Source: Streptomyces sp. NRRL F-525
Lineage (GTDB): Bacteria > Actinomycetota > Actinomycetes > Streptomycetales > Streptomycetaceae
Length of the DNA stretch: 64,000 nt
Direction: 5' to 3'
Assembly (NCBI RefSeq): GCF_000716605.1
Contig: NZ_JNXE01000037.1
Coordinates: forward strand, 1 to 64,000
In this document: positions 10,328 through 18,489 of the stretch, piece by piece
How the letters are laid out: the number at the start of each line of letters is the position of its first letter
Numbering within the stretch: position 1 is the stretch's first letter
Position numbers and translations under genes: made by a program
The notes under the pieces: generated by a model
Told to the model about the DNA's origin: nothing
The model's input: only the letters and a program-made list of their open reading frames with translations
Database searches by the model: none

Positions 10328-10369
10328 AATCGCAGGTGAGCGGGGCGTAACCCGCTGACGTGACTACAC

Positions 10370-10402
10370 AGAGTGCCCATCGCTGTACGCGATGGGCACT
10401 CT
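10370..10402. terminator. Terminator after the protease gene
   Basis: AGAGTGCCCATCGC pairs perfectly (14 bases) with GCGATGGGCACTCT around the loop TGTAC. The symmetry allows it to work in both directions. Confidence 0.88.
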
Positions 10403-10545
10403 GCGTTGTGCAACCCTTTCCCGAGTTTCCCTGTCTGACCTGGCGGAGCGACCATAGAGCGAGGATTGAGCGGTATCAGTCGCTTCGGCCAGGCCTGACC
10501 CTGAAAGCAGGGGGTAACCGACCCGGAACGAGATGCGAGGAGCCC

Positions 10546-11682
10546 ATGTCCGCCGAGAGCACGCCGGAGCCCGCCATACCGGGCAAGGACGGCAACGACG
10601 GCCCGCGCCACCGCGCCGGAGGCCGTAAGAAGGAGCGCAGTCCGCGTCACAAGGCCCTGCTGATCACGGCCTGGGTCGCGGCCGGCGTCGTCGTGCTGGG
10701 CGGCACCGGCGCCGGGTACGTGTACTTCAAGCTCAACGGCAACATCAAGACCGTCGACATCAACCAGGCCCTCGGCACCGACCGGCCGGTCAAGGTCGAC
10801 AACGGCTCGGAGAACATCCTGGTCCTGGGCTCGGACAGCCGCTCCGGCACGAACAAGAAGCTCGGCGGCGGCACCGACGACGGCAGCGCCCGCTCCGACA
10901 CCGCGATGATCATCCACGTCTACAAGGGCCACAAGAAGGCCAGCGTGGTGTCCATCCCGCGCGACACCCTCGTCGACCGCCCCGAGTGCACCGACACCAA
11001 GGGCGTCACGCACGACGCGGCGTCCGGCGTGATGTTCAACGAGGCGTACTCCACGGGCGGCGCCGCCTGCACGGTGAAGACCGTCGAGTCCGTCACCGGC
11101 CTGCGCATGGACCACTACCTGGAAGTCGACTTCGCGGGCTTCGAGAAGCTCATCGACGAACTCGGCGGCGTCCCGGTCACCACGACGAAGGCCATCAAGG
11201 ACCCGCAGAGCCACCTGGACCTCAAGGCCGGCACCCACACCCTGAACGGCCAGCAGGCCCTCGGCCTGGTCCGCACCCGGCACGGCGTGGGCGACGGCTC
11301 CGACCTCGGCCGCATCCAGCTCCAGCAGGCCTTCATCAAGGCCCTGGTCAACCAGGTCAAGCACATCGGCGTCCTCACCAGCCCGACCAAGCTCTACGAC
11401 CTCGCCAACACCGCCACGAAGGCCGTCACCACCGACTCCGACCTCGGCTCCGTGAACTCCCTCACGTCCTTCGCCAACGGCCTCAAGACCATCAGCTCCA
11501 AGAACATGACCATGGTCACGATGCCCGTCGAATACGACCCGGCCAACCCGAACCGGGTGATCGTGGAGAAGTCCAAGGCGCAGCTGGTCTGGACGGCCCT
11601 GAAGAACGACCGCCCGATCCCGGCAGCAGCAACAAAGGGCACGGCGACCGGTGAAGCGAAGGGCGTCGTAACAACTTCGTAA
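10546..11682 (+). CDS. LytR-CpsA-Psr (LCP) family cell-wall ligase
   Basis: LCP enzymes transfer undecaprenyl-linked glycopolymers to peptidoglycan. The 378-residue product has a basic, polar cytoplasmic tail, one membrane segment around residues 43-62 and an extracellular LCP domain. Diagnostic motifs are ENILVLGSDSRSG, RSDTAMIIHV, SIPRDTLVD and the C-terminal LVRTRHGVGDGSDLGRIQ, which supply the acidic and arginine residues that bind the lipid pyrophosphate. The ATG at 10546 follows GCGAGGAG; an upstream in-frame extension to 10360 lacks a ribosome site and was rejected. The particular polymer (teichoic acid-like or teichulosonic) cannot be read from the sequence, but a GlcNAc-1-phosphate transferase lies at 17170. 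Confidence 0.9.
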   Translation: MSAESTPEPAIPGKDGNDGPRHRAGGRKKERSPRHKALLITAWVAAGVVVLGGTGAGYVYFKLNGNIKTVDINQALGTDRPVKVDNGSENILVLGSDSRSGTNKKLGGGTDDGSARSDTAMIIHVYKGHKKASVVSIPRDTLVDRPECTDTKGVTHDAASGVMFNEAYSTGGAACTVKTVESVTGLRMDHYLEVDFAGFEKLIDELGGVPVTTTKAIKDPQSHLDLKAGTHTLNGQQALGLVRTRHGVGDGSDLGRIQLQQAFIKALVNQVKHIGVLTSPTKLYDLANTATKAVTTDSDLGSVNSLTSFANGLKTISSKNMTMVTMPVEYDPANPNRVIVEKSKAQLVWTALKNDRPIPAAATKGTATGEAKGVVTTS

Positions 11683-11693
11683 GGCGCACCCCC

Positions 11694-11724
11694 TAGGGGC
11701 GCGGGGAACTGCGCGACCAGCCAC
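11694..11724 (+). repeat. Dispersed streptomycete 3'-end repeat, copy 1
   Basis: A 31-base core beginning TAGGGGCGCGGGGAACTGCG and ending CGACCAGCCAC is identical to the reverse complement of 55180-55210. It starts 11 bases after the LCP stop and can form small GC hairpins together with the preceding GCGCACCCC. I recall this motif downstream of many streptomycete genes. Confidence 0.8.
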
Positions 11725-11866
11725 AACGCACCCGCGGGGAATAGACAACATCAACCCCCCGTTTTGGGAGATGGCTCCAGTGCTGGCAGACTGGACAGTC
11801 GGCCCCGGTTCACGCGACCGCACCCGCGGCAGCGACCCGGCGCCCTCCCGAAACTAGGAGACACCC

Positions 11867-12091
11867 TTGAAGCGCGAGATCCACCCCGAGTACGTCGAGA
11901 CCCAGGTCAGCTGCACCTGTGGCGCGTCGTTCACCACCCGCAGCACGATCACGAGCGGCAACATCCGCGCCGAGGTCTGCTCCGAGTGCCACCCGTTCTA
12001 CACGGGCAAGCAGAAGATCCTCGACACCGGTGGCCGCGTGGCCCGCTTCGAGGCCCGCTTCGGCAAGGCTGCTGCAGGCTCCACGAAGTAG
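11867..12091 (+). CDS. rpmE: Ribosomal protein bL31, zinc-binding form
   Basis: This is a 74-residue component of the large ribosomal subunit. It is the C+ (zinc) type: C16 and C18 in VSCTCGAS and C38 and C41 in VCSECHPFY form the metal site. The start is TTG at 11867, supported by CTAGGAG about 7 bases upstream and by the standard N-terminus KREIHPEY. Streptomycetes usually also have a zinc-free paralogue elsewhere; that copy is not in this window. Its 3' untranslated region is interrupted by the inverted-repeat element at 12101-12291, after which its probable terminator follows. Confidence 0.96.
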   Translation: MKREIHPEYVETQVSCTCGASFTTRSTITSGNIRAEVCSECHPFYTGKQKILDTGGRVARFEARFGKAAAGSTK

Positions 12092-12100
12092 CGAGCTTCC

Positions 12101-12291
12101 CTAGGGCCTGTCCGGCGGATCCTGTCGGAGACGCGGGGCCTGGCACGCACATCTGCGGCGTTGTCGTCGGTCGCCAACGCTCCGCGTTGACTCCCTCCTC
12201 CGCCTTGCAGCTGCACGCACCAGGCCCCGCTCACCGGCACTCATGAGGTTCGGCGGATTTCCTCCGACCTGATCCGCCGGACAGGCCCTAG
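12101..12291. mobile_element. MITE-like inverted-repeat element
   Basis: The element is bounded by CTAG on both sides (12101-12104 and 12288-12291). Inside these, GGGCCTGTCCGGCGGATC on the left is matched by a perfect inverted copy ending at 12287. With the CTAGs the perfect arms are 21 bases long. The inside is also partly palindromic (GGGGCCTGG near 12134 against CCAGGCCCC near 12220), so the whole 191 bases could fold back. It encodes no protein. A 4-base CTAG target duplication is typical of IS5-type transposition, so a non-autonomous IS5-derived element is inferred. No transposase is in the window. Confidence 0.7.
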
Positions 12292-12342
12292 CGCCGGTCC
12301 ACGGCCACGCCCTTTTTTCGGCGTGCCGGGACCGGCGTTTTT
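12292..12342 (+). terminator. Terminator of rpmE, displaced by the element
   Basis: CGCCGGTCC (12292-12300) pairs with GGACCGGCG (12329-12337). An inner stem CACGCC/GGCGTG closes over CTTTTTTC, and five T follow at 12338-12342. It directly abuts the inverted-repeat element. Confidence 0.85.
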
Positions 12343-12384
12343 GGTCGCCCGCCTTCCCTTCCGTACGCATTTCAGGAGCCCAAG

Positions 12385-13461
12385 ATGTTCGAGGCTGTCG
12401 AGGACCTCATCGGCGAGCACGCCGACCTTGAGACGAAGCTCGCCGACCCGTCGGTCCACGCCGACCAGGCCAACGCGCGCAAGCTGAACAAGCGCTACGC
12501 CGAGCTCACCCCGATCGTCGCCACGTACCGCTCCTGGAAGCAGACCGGCGACGACATCGAGACCGCGCGTGAACTCGGCGCCGACGACCCGGAGTTCGCG
12601 GCCGAGGTCAAGGAGCTGGAGAAGCACCGGGACGAGATCACGGAGAAGCTGCGCCTTCTTCTCGTACCGCGCGACCCCAGTGACGACAAGGACGTCATCC
12701 TCGAGATCAAGGCGGGCGCCGGCGGTGACGAGTCCGCGCTGTTCGCGGGTGACCTGCTGCGCATGTACCTGCGGTACGCGGAGCGCGTCGGCTGGAAGAC
12801 CGAGATCATCGACGCCACCGAGTCCGAGCTGGGCGGCTACAAGGACGTCCAGGTCGCCGTGAAGACCAAGGGCGGCAACGGCGCGACCGAGCCCGGCCAG
12901 GGTGTCTGGGCGCGGCTGAAGTACGAGGGCGGAGTGCACCGCGTGCAGCGCGTCCCGGCGACCGAGTCCGCGGGGCGTATCCACACCTCGGCGGCCGGTG
13001 TCCTGGTCACCCCCGAGGCGGAGGAGGTCGACGTCGAGATCAACCCGAACGACCTCCGCATCGACGTCTACCGCTCGTCCGGTCCCGGCGGGCAGTCCGT
13101 CAACACGACCGACTCCGCGGTGCGCATCACGCACATTCCGACCGGAGTCGTCGCTTCCTGCCAGAACGAGAAGAGCCAGCTGCAGAACAAGGAGCAGGCA
13201 CTGCGTATCCTGCGCTCCAGGCTGCTCGCCGCGGCGCAGGAGGAGGCGGAGCGCAACGCCGCCGACGCCCGCCGCAGCCAGGTCCGCACGGTCGACCGCT
13301 CCGAGAAGATCCGTACGTACAACTTCCCGGAGAACCGCATCTCGGACCACCGCGTCGGATTCAAGGCGTACAACCTCGACCAGGTCCTGGACGGGGACCT
13401 CGACGCGATGATCCAGGCTTGCGTGGACGCGGACTCGGCCGCCAAGCTCGCGGCGGCGTAA
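12385..13461 (+). CDS. prfA: Peptide chain release factor 1
   Basis: RF1 reads UAA and UAG stop codons and triggers peptide release. The 358-residue protein has the tripeptide anticodon P191-A192-T193 (PxT, the RF1 type, not RF2 SPF) and the catalytic GGQ at 235-237 in SGPGGQSVN. An N-terminal helical domain (1-110) and the C-terminal helix are as usual. The ATG at 12385 has TCAGGAG 6 bases upstream. It lies only 42 bases after a terminator, so its promoter must be very close or lie further upstream. prmC, which methylates the GGQ glutamine, follows after 46 bases. Confidence 0.97.
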   Translation: MFEAVEDLIGEHADLETKLADPSVHADQANARKLNKRYAELTPIVATYRSWKQTGDDIETARELGADDPEFAAEVKELEKHRDEITEKLRLLLVPRDPSDDKDVILEIKAGAGGDESALFAGDLLRMYLRYAERVGWKTEIIDATESELGGYKDVQVAVKTKGGNGATEPGQGVWARLKYEGGVHRVQRVPATESAGRIHTSAAGVLVTPEAEEVDVEINPNDLRIDVYRSSGPGGQSVNTTDSAVRITHIPTGVVASCQNEKSQLQNKEQALRILRSRLLAAAQEEAERNAADARRSQVRTVDRSEKIRTYNFPENRISDHRVGFKAYNLDQVLDGDLDAMIQACVDADSAAKLAAA

Positions 13462-13507
13462 GGCACGGCACGGTTCGGCACGGACGAGTACGACACGGAG
13501 GACTTGC

Positions 13508-14353
13508 GTGAACCTGCTGCTAGCAGAGGTGGCCCAGGCCACCCAGCGGCTGGCCGACGCCGGCGTGCCCTCGCCGCGCAACGACGCGGAGGAGCTCGCC
13601 GCGTTCGTGCACGGTGTGAAGCGGGGCGAGCTGCACTCCGTGAAGGACGTGGACTTCGACGCCCGCTACTGGGAGACCATCGCCCGGCGCGAGCAGCGTG
13701 AGCCGCTCCAGCACATCACCGGCCGCGCCTTCTTCCGGTACCTGGAACTCCAGGTCGGGCCGGGGGTGTTCGTGCCGCGCCCCGAGACCGAGTCGGTGGT
13801 CGGCTGGGCCATAGACGCGGTCCGCGCGATGGACGTCGTAGAGCCGCTGATCGTGGACCTCTGCACCGGCTCCGGAGCCATCGCGCTCGCCCTCGCGCAG
13901 GAGGTCCCGCGCTCCCGGGTGCACGCCGTGGAGCTGTCCGAGGACGCGCTCCAGTGGACCCGCAAGAACATGGAGGGGTCGAGGGTCGACCTGCGGCAGG
14001 GGAACGCCCTGGACGCCTTCCCCGACCTCGACGGCCATGTCGACCTGGTCATCTCCAACCCGCCGTACATCCCCCTCACGGAGTGGGAGTACGTCGCTCC
14101 CGAGGCGCGGGACTACGACCCCGAACTCGCCCTGTTCTCAGGGGAGGACGGCCTCGACCTGATCCGCGGCATCGAGCGCACCGCACACCGTCTCCTGCGT
14201 CCCGGCGGTGTCGTCGTCATCGAGCACGCCGACACCCAGGGCGGCCAGGTGCCGTGGATCTTCACCGAGGAACGTGGCTGGGCCGACGCGGCCGACCACC
14301 CCGATCTCAACAACCGCCCGCGCTTCGCGACCGCCCGCAGGGCGACGCCATGA
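13508..14353 (+). CDS. prmC: Release-factor glutamine methyltransferase
   Basis: PrmC (HemK) methylates the Gln of the GGQ motif of RF1 and RF2 using S-adenosylmethionine. The 281-residue product has the helical N-terminal domain and a Rossmann methyltransferase domain with VDLCTGSGAIALALA (SAM site) and the hallmark N184-P185-P186-Y187 that holds the substrate glutamine. The GTG at 13508 follows ACACGGAGGACTTGC. The position directly after prfA is the classical arrangement. The stop codon overlaps the ATG of an 18-codon frame (ATGA), which leads on to the Sua5-type gene. Confidence 0.96.
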   Translation: MNLLLAEVAQATQRLADAGVPSPRNDAEELAAFVHGVKRGELHSVKDVDFDARYWETIARREQREPLQHITGRAFFRYLELQVGPGVFVPRPETESVVGWAIDAVRAMDVVEPLIVDLCTGSGAIALALAQEVPRSRVHAVELSEDALQWTRKNMEGSRVDLRQGNALDAFPDLDGHVDLVISNPPYIPLTEWEYVAPEARDYDPELALFSGEDGLDLIRGIERTAHRLLRPGGVVVIEHADTQGGQVPWIFTEERGWADAADHPDLNNRPRFATARRATP

Positions 14354-14406
14354 CCAGCGCCCCGACTTTCGACCCGCAGCAGTACGTGTACGAGGAGGCC
14401 CGCTAG
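14350..14406 (+). CDS. Possible 18-residue coupling peptide
   Basis: An ATG overlaps the prmC stop (ATGA at 14350-14353), and the frame reads MTSAPTFDPQQYVYEEAR before TAG at 14404. The last codons contain GAGGAGG, which serves as the ribosome site of the next gene, whose ATG is 3 bases after the TAG. This looks like a translational bridge that passes ribosomes from prmC to the next gene. Whether the peptide itself has a function is unknown. It is too short for reliable coding statistics. Confidence 0.35.
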   Translation: MTSAPTFDPQQYVYEEAR

Positions 14407-14408
14407 AT

Positions 14409-15056
14409 ATGGCACGGCGATACGACACCAATGACGCGACCGACCGCACGACGGGTCTGCGCGAGGCCGCATCCGCCGTCCGCCGGGGCGAACTCGTGGT
14501 CCTGCCGACCGACACGGTCTACGGCATCGGGGCCGACGCGTTCTCCTCGGAGGCCGTCGCCGATCTCCTGGACGCCAAGGGCCGGGGCCGCAACATGCCC
14601 ACCCCCGTCCTCATCGGCTCCCCGAACACGCTGCACGGCCTCGTCACGGACTTCTCCGAGCTGGCCTGGGAACTCGTCGACGCGTTCTGGCCGGGCGCCC
14701 TCACGCTGGTCGCCAAGCACCAGCCGTCGCTGCAGTGGGACCTGGGGGACACCCGGGGCACGGTCGCCGTCCGCATGCCGCTGCACCCGGTCGCCATCGA
14801 GCTGCTGACGGAGGTCGGTCCGATGGCGGTCTCCTCGGCGAACCTCACCGGGCACCCCGCGCCGGAGGACTGCGACGCGGCCCAGGAGATGCTCGGCGAC
14901 TCCGTCTCCGTGTACCTCGACGGCGGCCCGACGCCCGGCAACGTGCCGTCGTCGATCGTCGACGTCACGCGCGAGGTCCCGCTGCTGCTGCGCGCGGGCG
15001 CGATCTCGGCGGAGGAGCTGCGCAAGGTCGTACCCGACCTCGAGGTGGCGAATTGA
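14409..15056 (+). CDS. L-threonylcarbamoyladenylate synthase (Sua5/YwlC/YrdC family)
   Basis: Members make threonylcarbamoyl-AMP from threonine, bicarbonate and ATP for the t6A37 modification of ANN-decoding tRNAs. The product has 215 residues, the length of the short YrdC/TsaC type without the Sua5 C-terminal domain. Family motifs are LVVLPTDTVYGIGADAF near the N-terminus, TPVLIGSP, FWPGALTLV, GTVAVRMPLHP and MAVSSANLTGHPAP. GAGGAGG lies about 10 bases before the ATG at 14409, within the preceding small frame. The 3' end overlaps the TTG start of the next gene. It belongs to the prfA-prmC translation-factor group. Confidence 0.93.
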   Translation: MARRYDTNDATDRTTGLREAASAVRRGELVVLPTDTVYGIGADAFSSEAVADLLDAKGRGRNMPTPVLIGSPNTLHGLVTDFSELAWELVDAFWPGALTLVAKHQPSLQWDLGDTRGTVAVRMPLHPVAIELLTEVGPMAVSSANLTGHPAPEDCDAAQEMLGDSVSVYLDGGPTPGNVPSSIVDVTREVPLLLRAGAISAEELRKVVPDLEVAN

Positions 15057-15730
15057 CAGCCCCTGACGCGGGGCGTGGCATAGGCAACGGGGAAGTGACG
15101 GGGAACCTGTTCGAACGAGGCCTCCCCATGGACAGCTTCCGCATCCTCCACGTCAGCACCGGCAACGTGTGCCGCTCGCCGATCACCGAGCGGCTGACCC
15201 GTCATGCCCTGGCGGACCGGCTCGGCGACCCGCTGTGGGGCGGGCTGATCGTGGAGAGCGCCGGCACATGGGGCCACGAGGGCGCACCCATGGAGACCAA
15301 CGCGGCGACCGTCCTCACCGACTTCGGCGCGGACCCCTCCGGGTTCACCGGCCGCGAGCTGCTCGACGACCACGTGATCCGCGCCGACCTGGTCCTGACG
15401 GCCACCCGCGACCACCGCGCCCAGGTCATCTCGATGGGCCACTCGGCGGGCCTGCGCACCTTCACCCTCAAGGAGTTCACCCGCCTGGTGAAGGCGATAG
15501 ACCCCACGACCCTCCCACCCCTGGAGGACGGCATGGTGGCCCGCGCCCGCGCCCTGGTCCGCGCGGCGGCGGCCCTCCGCGGCTGGCTCCTGGCCCCCAC
15601 GGCGGAGGCGGACGAGGTCTTCGACCCGTACGGGGCACCCCTCCCGTTCTTCCGCTCCATCGGGGATGAGATAAACCAGGCGATCGACCCCGTGGTCACC
15701 GCCCTCACCGGCGTCCCCGCGAAGACGTAG
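15053..15730 (+). CDS. Low-molecular-weight phosphatase-like protein with Ser in place of the catalytic Cys
   Basis: The fold is that of arsenate reductase/LMW tyrosine phosphatases: a P-loop near the N-terminus and the acid loop D191-P192-Y193 (FDPYG) near the C-terminus. The usual P-loop VCxGNxCRS reads HVSTGNVCRSP, so the nucleophile is S35; C40, R41 and S42 are kept. The codon at 15155-15157 is AGC. Catalysis by the normal cysteinyl-phosphate route should not work, while phosphate or phosphoprotein binding may remain. TTG at 15053 (overlapping the previous TGA, GAGG 8 bases upstream) gives 225 residues; ATG at 15128 gives 200. Either start has a ribosome site. The role is unknown. Confidence 0.8.
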   Translation: MTAPDAGRGIGNGEVTGNLFERGLPMDSFRILHVSTGNVCRSPITERLTRHALADRLGDPLWGGLIVESAGTWGHEGAPMETNAATVLTDFGADPSGFTGRELLDDHVIRADLVLTATRDHRAQVISMGHSAGLRTFTLKEFTRLVKAIDPTTLPPLEDGMVARARALVRAAAALRGWLLAPTAEADEVFDPYGAPLPFFRSIGDEINQAIDPVVTALTGVPAKT

Positions 15731-15801
15731 CAACGCCCGCGCGCCCCTCCCGTCCCGGGCCTACATTGGACGTACGTCACCGTCGACGCCCGGAGCCTGC
15801 C

Positions 15802-17040
15802 ATGTCGGTCATCCCTGTCCTCGAGGCCGATGTCCTGCGTCGGCAGGACCCCGAGCTGGCCGAGATCCTGCTCGGGGAGCTGGCGCGGCAGTCGACGACG
15901 CTCCAGCTGATCGCCGCCGAGAACTTCACCTCGCCCGCCGTGCTGGCCGCGCTCGGCTCCCCGCTCGCGAACAAGTACGCCGAGGGATACCCCGGCGCCC
16001 GCCACCACGGCGGCTGCGAGATCGTCGACGTCGCCGAGCGCGTCGCCGTAGACCGGGCGAAGGCGCTGTTCGGGGCCGAGCACGCCAACGTGCAGGCGCA
16101 TTCCGGGTCTTCGGCCGTGCTCGCCGCCTACGCCGCGCTGCTGCGGCCCGGTGACACCGTCCTCGCGCTGGGGCTGCCGTACGGCGGGCATCTCACGCAC
16201 GGGTCGCCCGCGAACTTCTCCGGGCGGTGGTTCGACTTCGTGGGCTACGGGGTCGATGCCGAGACCGGGATCGTCGACTACGCGCAGGTGCGGTCCCTTG
16301 CCCGCCTGCATCGGCCCAAGGCGATCGTCTGCGGGTCCATCGCCTATCCCCGGCACATCGACTATGCCTTCTTCCGCGAGGTCGCCGACGAGGTGGGCGC
16401 CTATCTCATCGCCGACGCCGCGCATCCCATCGGCCTGGTCGCCGGGGGAGCGGCGCCGAACCCGGTGCCGTACGCCGACGTCGTCTGCGCGACCACGCAC
16501 AAGGTGCTGCGCGGGCCGCGCGGCGGGATGCTGCTGTGCGGGAGCGAGCTGGCCGAGCGGGTGGACCGGGCCGTTTTCCCGTTCACCCAGGGCGGTGCCC
16601 AGATGCACACCATCGCCGCGAAGGCCGTCGCGTTCGGCGAGGCGGCGACTCCGGCCTTCACGGCGTACGCCCATCAGGTGGTCGCCAATGCCCGGGTGCT
16701 CGCGGCCGGGCTGGCGGCGGAGGGGCTGGTCGTCACGACCGGCGGTACCGACACCCATCTCATCACCGCCGACCCGCTGCCCCTCGGCGTCGACGGACGT
16801 GCCGCACGGGGTCAACTCGCCGCCGCCGGAATGGTGTTGGACTGCTGCGCGCTCCCGCACGGGGACTCGCGCGGGCTGCGGCTGGGCACCGCCGCGGTGA
16901 CCACGCAGGGCATGGGGGAGGGCGAGATGGCGGGGATCGCGGCGCTGGTCGCGGGAGTGCTCCGCGGGCGGGTCGACGCCCGGTCGGCCCGTGACGAAGT
17001 GCGGGATCTTGTGGGTGGATTCCCGCCGTATCCGGGCTGA
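15802..17040 (+). CDS. glyA: Serine hydroxymethyltransferase
   Basis: This PLP enzyme interconverts serine and glycine with tetrahydrofolate and supplies one-carbon units. The 412-residue product has LIAAENFTSPAVLAALGS at the N-terminus, NKYAEGYPG, and the PLP lysine K234 in TTHKVLRGPRGG. The ATG at 15802 follows CGGAG; a TTG frame extension to 15766 has no support. Compared with the main glyA of actinobacteria this copy is somewhat divergent, and S. coelicolor has a second glyA, so it may be the secondary enzyme. It is followed by a 129-base gap with a CACGTGCA direct repeat at 17058 and 17072 and a TAGGGT -10-like box at 17125. Confidence 0.92.
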   Translation: MSVIPVLEADVLRRQDPELAEILLGELARQSTTLQLIAAENFTSPAVLAALGSPLANKYAEGYPGARHHGGCEIVDVAERVAVDRAKALFGAEHANVQAHSGSSAVLAAYAALLRPGDTVLALGLPYGGHLTHGSPANFSGRWFDFVGYGVDAETGIVDYAQVRSLARLHRPKAIVCGSIAYPRHIDYAFFREVADEVGAYLIADAAHPIGLVAGGAAPNPVPYADVVCATTHKVLRGPRGGMLLCGSELAERVDRAVFPFTQGGAQMHTIAAKAVAFGEAATPAFTAYAHQVVANARVLAAGLAAEGLVVTTGGTDTHLITADPLPLGVDGRAARGQLAAAGMVLDCCALPHGDSRGLRLGTAAVTTQGMGEGEMAGIAALVAGVLRGRVDARSARDEVRDLVGGFPPYPG

Positions 17041-17169
17041 ACGGGGGTACCCGGACCCACGTGCACAGCCACACGTGCAACCATCGTCGCTACCCGGAAG
17101 TCCCCAACCATATGCGTCCCTCGCTAGGGTGTGGGGCTGTGATGGCCAGCGAGACCTGTGGGGAAGCCT

Positions 17170-18489
17170 GTGCGTGAATACCTGCTGACGCTCTGCGTGA
17201 CGGCCGCGGTGACGTATCTGCTGACCGGGCCGGTGCGTAAGTTCGCGATCGTGGCCGGGGCGATGCCGGAGATCAGGGCCCGTGACGTGCACCGGGAACC
17301 CACTCCGCGGCTCGGCGGTATCGCCATGTTCTTCGGCCTGTGCGCCGGTCTGCTGGTCGCCGACCACCTGACCAACCTCAGCGAGGTCTTCCAGAACTCG
17401 AACGAGCCGCGCGCCCTGCTCTCCGGAGCGGCCCTGATCTGGCTGATCGGCGTCCTGGACGACAAGTTCGAGATCGACGCCCTGATCAAGCTGGGCGGCC
17501 AGATGATCGCCGCCGGCGTGATGGTCATGCAGGGTCTGACGATCCTGTGGCTGCCCATCCCGGGCATCGGCAACGTGGCGCTGACCCAGTGGCAGGGCAC
17601 TCTGCTCACGGTCGCCCTGGTCGTCATCACCATCAACGCGGTCAACTTCGTCGACGGCCTCGACGGCCTCGCGTCCGGCATGGTCTGCATCGCGGCCGCC
17701 GCGTTCTTCCTGTACGCCTACCGGATCTGGTACTCGTACGGCATCGAGGCCGCCGCTCCGGCCACGCTCTTCTCGGCGATCCTGATGGGCATGTGCCTGG
17801 GCTTCCTGCCGCACAACATGCACCCCGCGCGGATCTTCATGGGCGACTCCGGCTCGATGCTGATCGGCCTGGTGCTGGCCGCGGGTGCGATCTCCATCAC
17901 GGGACAGGTCGACCCGGACGCGCTCCAGCTGTTCGTCGGCTCCGAGAAGGCGGCGGTGCACCAGACGGTGCCGGTCTACATCCCGCTGCTGCTGCCGCTG
18001 ACGATCATCGCGGTGCCGGCCGCCGACCTGGTGCTGGCCATCGTCCGCCGCACCTGGCGGGGCCAGTCGCCCTTCGCCGCGGACCGCGGCCATCTGCACC
18101 ACCGGCTCCTGGAGATCGGCCACTCGCACAGCCGGGCGGTGCTGATCATGTACTTCTGGTCGGCGCTGATCGCGTTCGGGGCGCTGTCCTACTCGGTCAA
18201 CTCGGCCTCGATGTGGATCGTCCTCGGCATCGTGTTCCTGAGCGCGATCGGACTCGTACTGCTCCTGCTGCCGCGCTTCACGCCGCGTGCGCCGCGCTGG
18301 GCCGAGCACCTGGTGCCGCCGCGATATCGCCGTCGCAGGGCCGGAGTTGACCCTGTCGTGGTGCTGGCGGAGGAAGACCGTGACCCGCGTCCTCCGGTTG
18401 TCACCGGAGTGTCAGGAGTCAACGGGGCGACCGCTGTCGGCCCCCGTTCACGCCTTCTTGACGGACGTAAAGCGGAGTCCTCGCGCTGA
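17170..18489 (+). CDS. Undecaprenyl-phosphate N-acetylglucosaminyl-1-phosphate transferase (WecA/MraY family)
   Basis: The protein loads a sugar-1-phosphate onto undecaprenyl phosphate and so begins synthesis of a wall glycopolymer. It has about 439 residues with ten or eleven membrane segments. Family motifs in order are VHREPTPRLGG, GVLDDKFEID (DD for Mg), NAVNFVDGLDGLASG, IFMGDSGSM and the cytoplasmic RGHLHHRLLEIGHSHSR, the WecA/TagO-type histidine loop. GTG at 17170 has GGGGAAG just upstream and gives the conserved MREYLLTL start; GTG at 17158 is possible. The C-terminal 45 residues are hydrophilic and variable. It could feed the LCP ligase at 10546, but this is inference. Confidence 0.9.
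   Translation: MREYLLTLCVTAAVTYLLTGPVRKFAIVAGAMPEIRARDVHREPTPRLGGIAMFFGLCAGLLVADHLTNLSEVFQNSNEPRALLSGAALIWLIGVLDDKFEIDALIKLGGQMIAAGVMVMQGLTILWLPIPGIGNVALTQWQGTLLTVALVVITINAVNFVDGLDGLASGMVCIAAAAFFLYAYRIWYSYGIEAAAPATLFSAILMGMCLGFLPHNMHPARIFMGDSGSMLIGLVLAAGAISITGQVDPDALQLFVGSEKAAVHQTVPVYIPLLLPLTIIAVPAADLVLAIVRRTWRGQSPFAADRGHLHHRLLEIGHSHSRAVLIMYFWSALIAFGALSYSVNSASMWIVLGIVFLSAIGLVLLLLPRFTPRAPRWAEHLVPPRYRRRRAGVDPVVVLAEEDRDPRPPVVTGVSGVNGATAVGPRSRLLDGRKAESSR

Noticed and set aside
15202..15730. Calling the phosphatase-like gene an active tyrosine phosphatase (PtpA)
   Set aside because: The nucleophilic cysteine is replaced by serine in the P-loop, so the activity claim is not supported.
15202..18309. 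A 1035-codon minus-strand open frame across the phosphatase-like, glyA and transferase genes
   Set aside because: It crosses three well-supported plus-strand genes and their gaps and has shadow composition.
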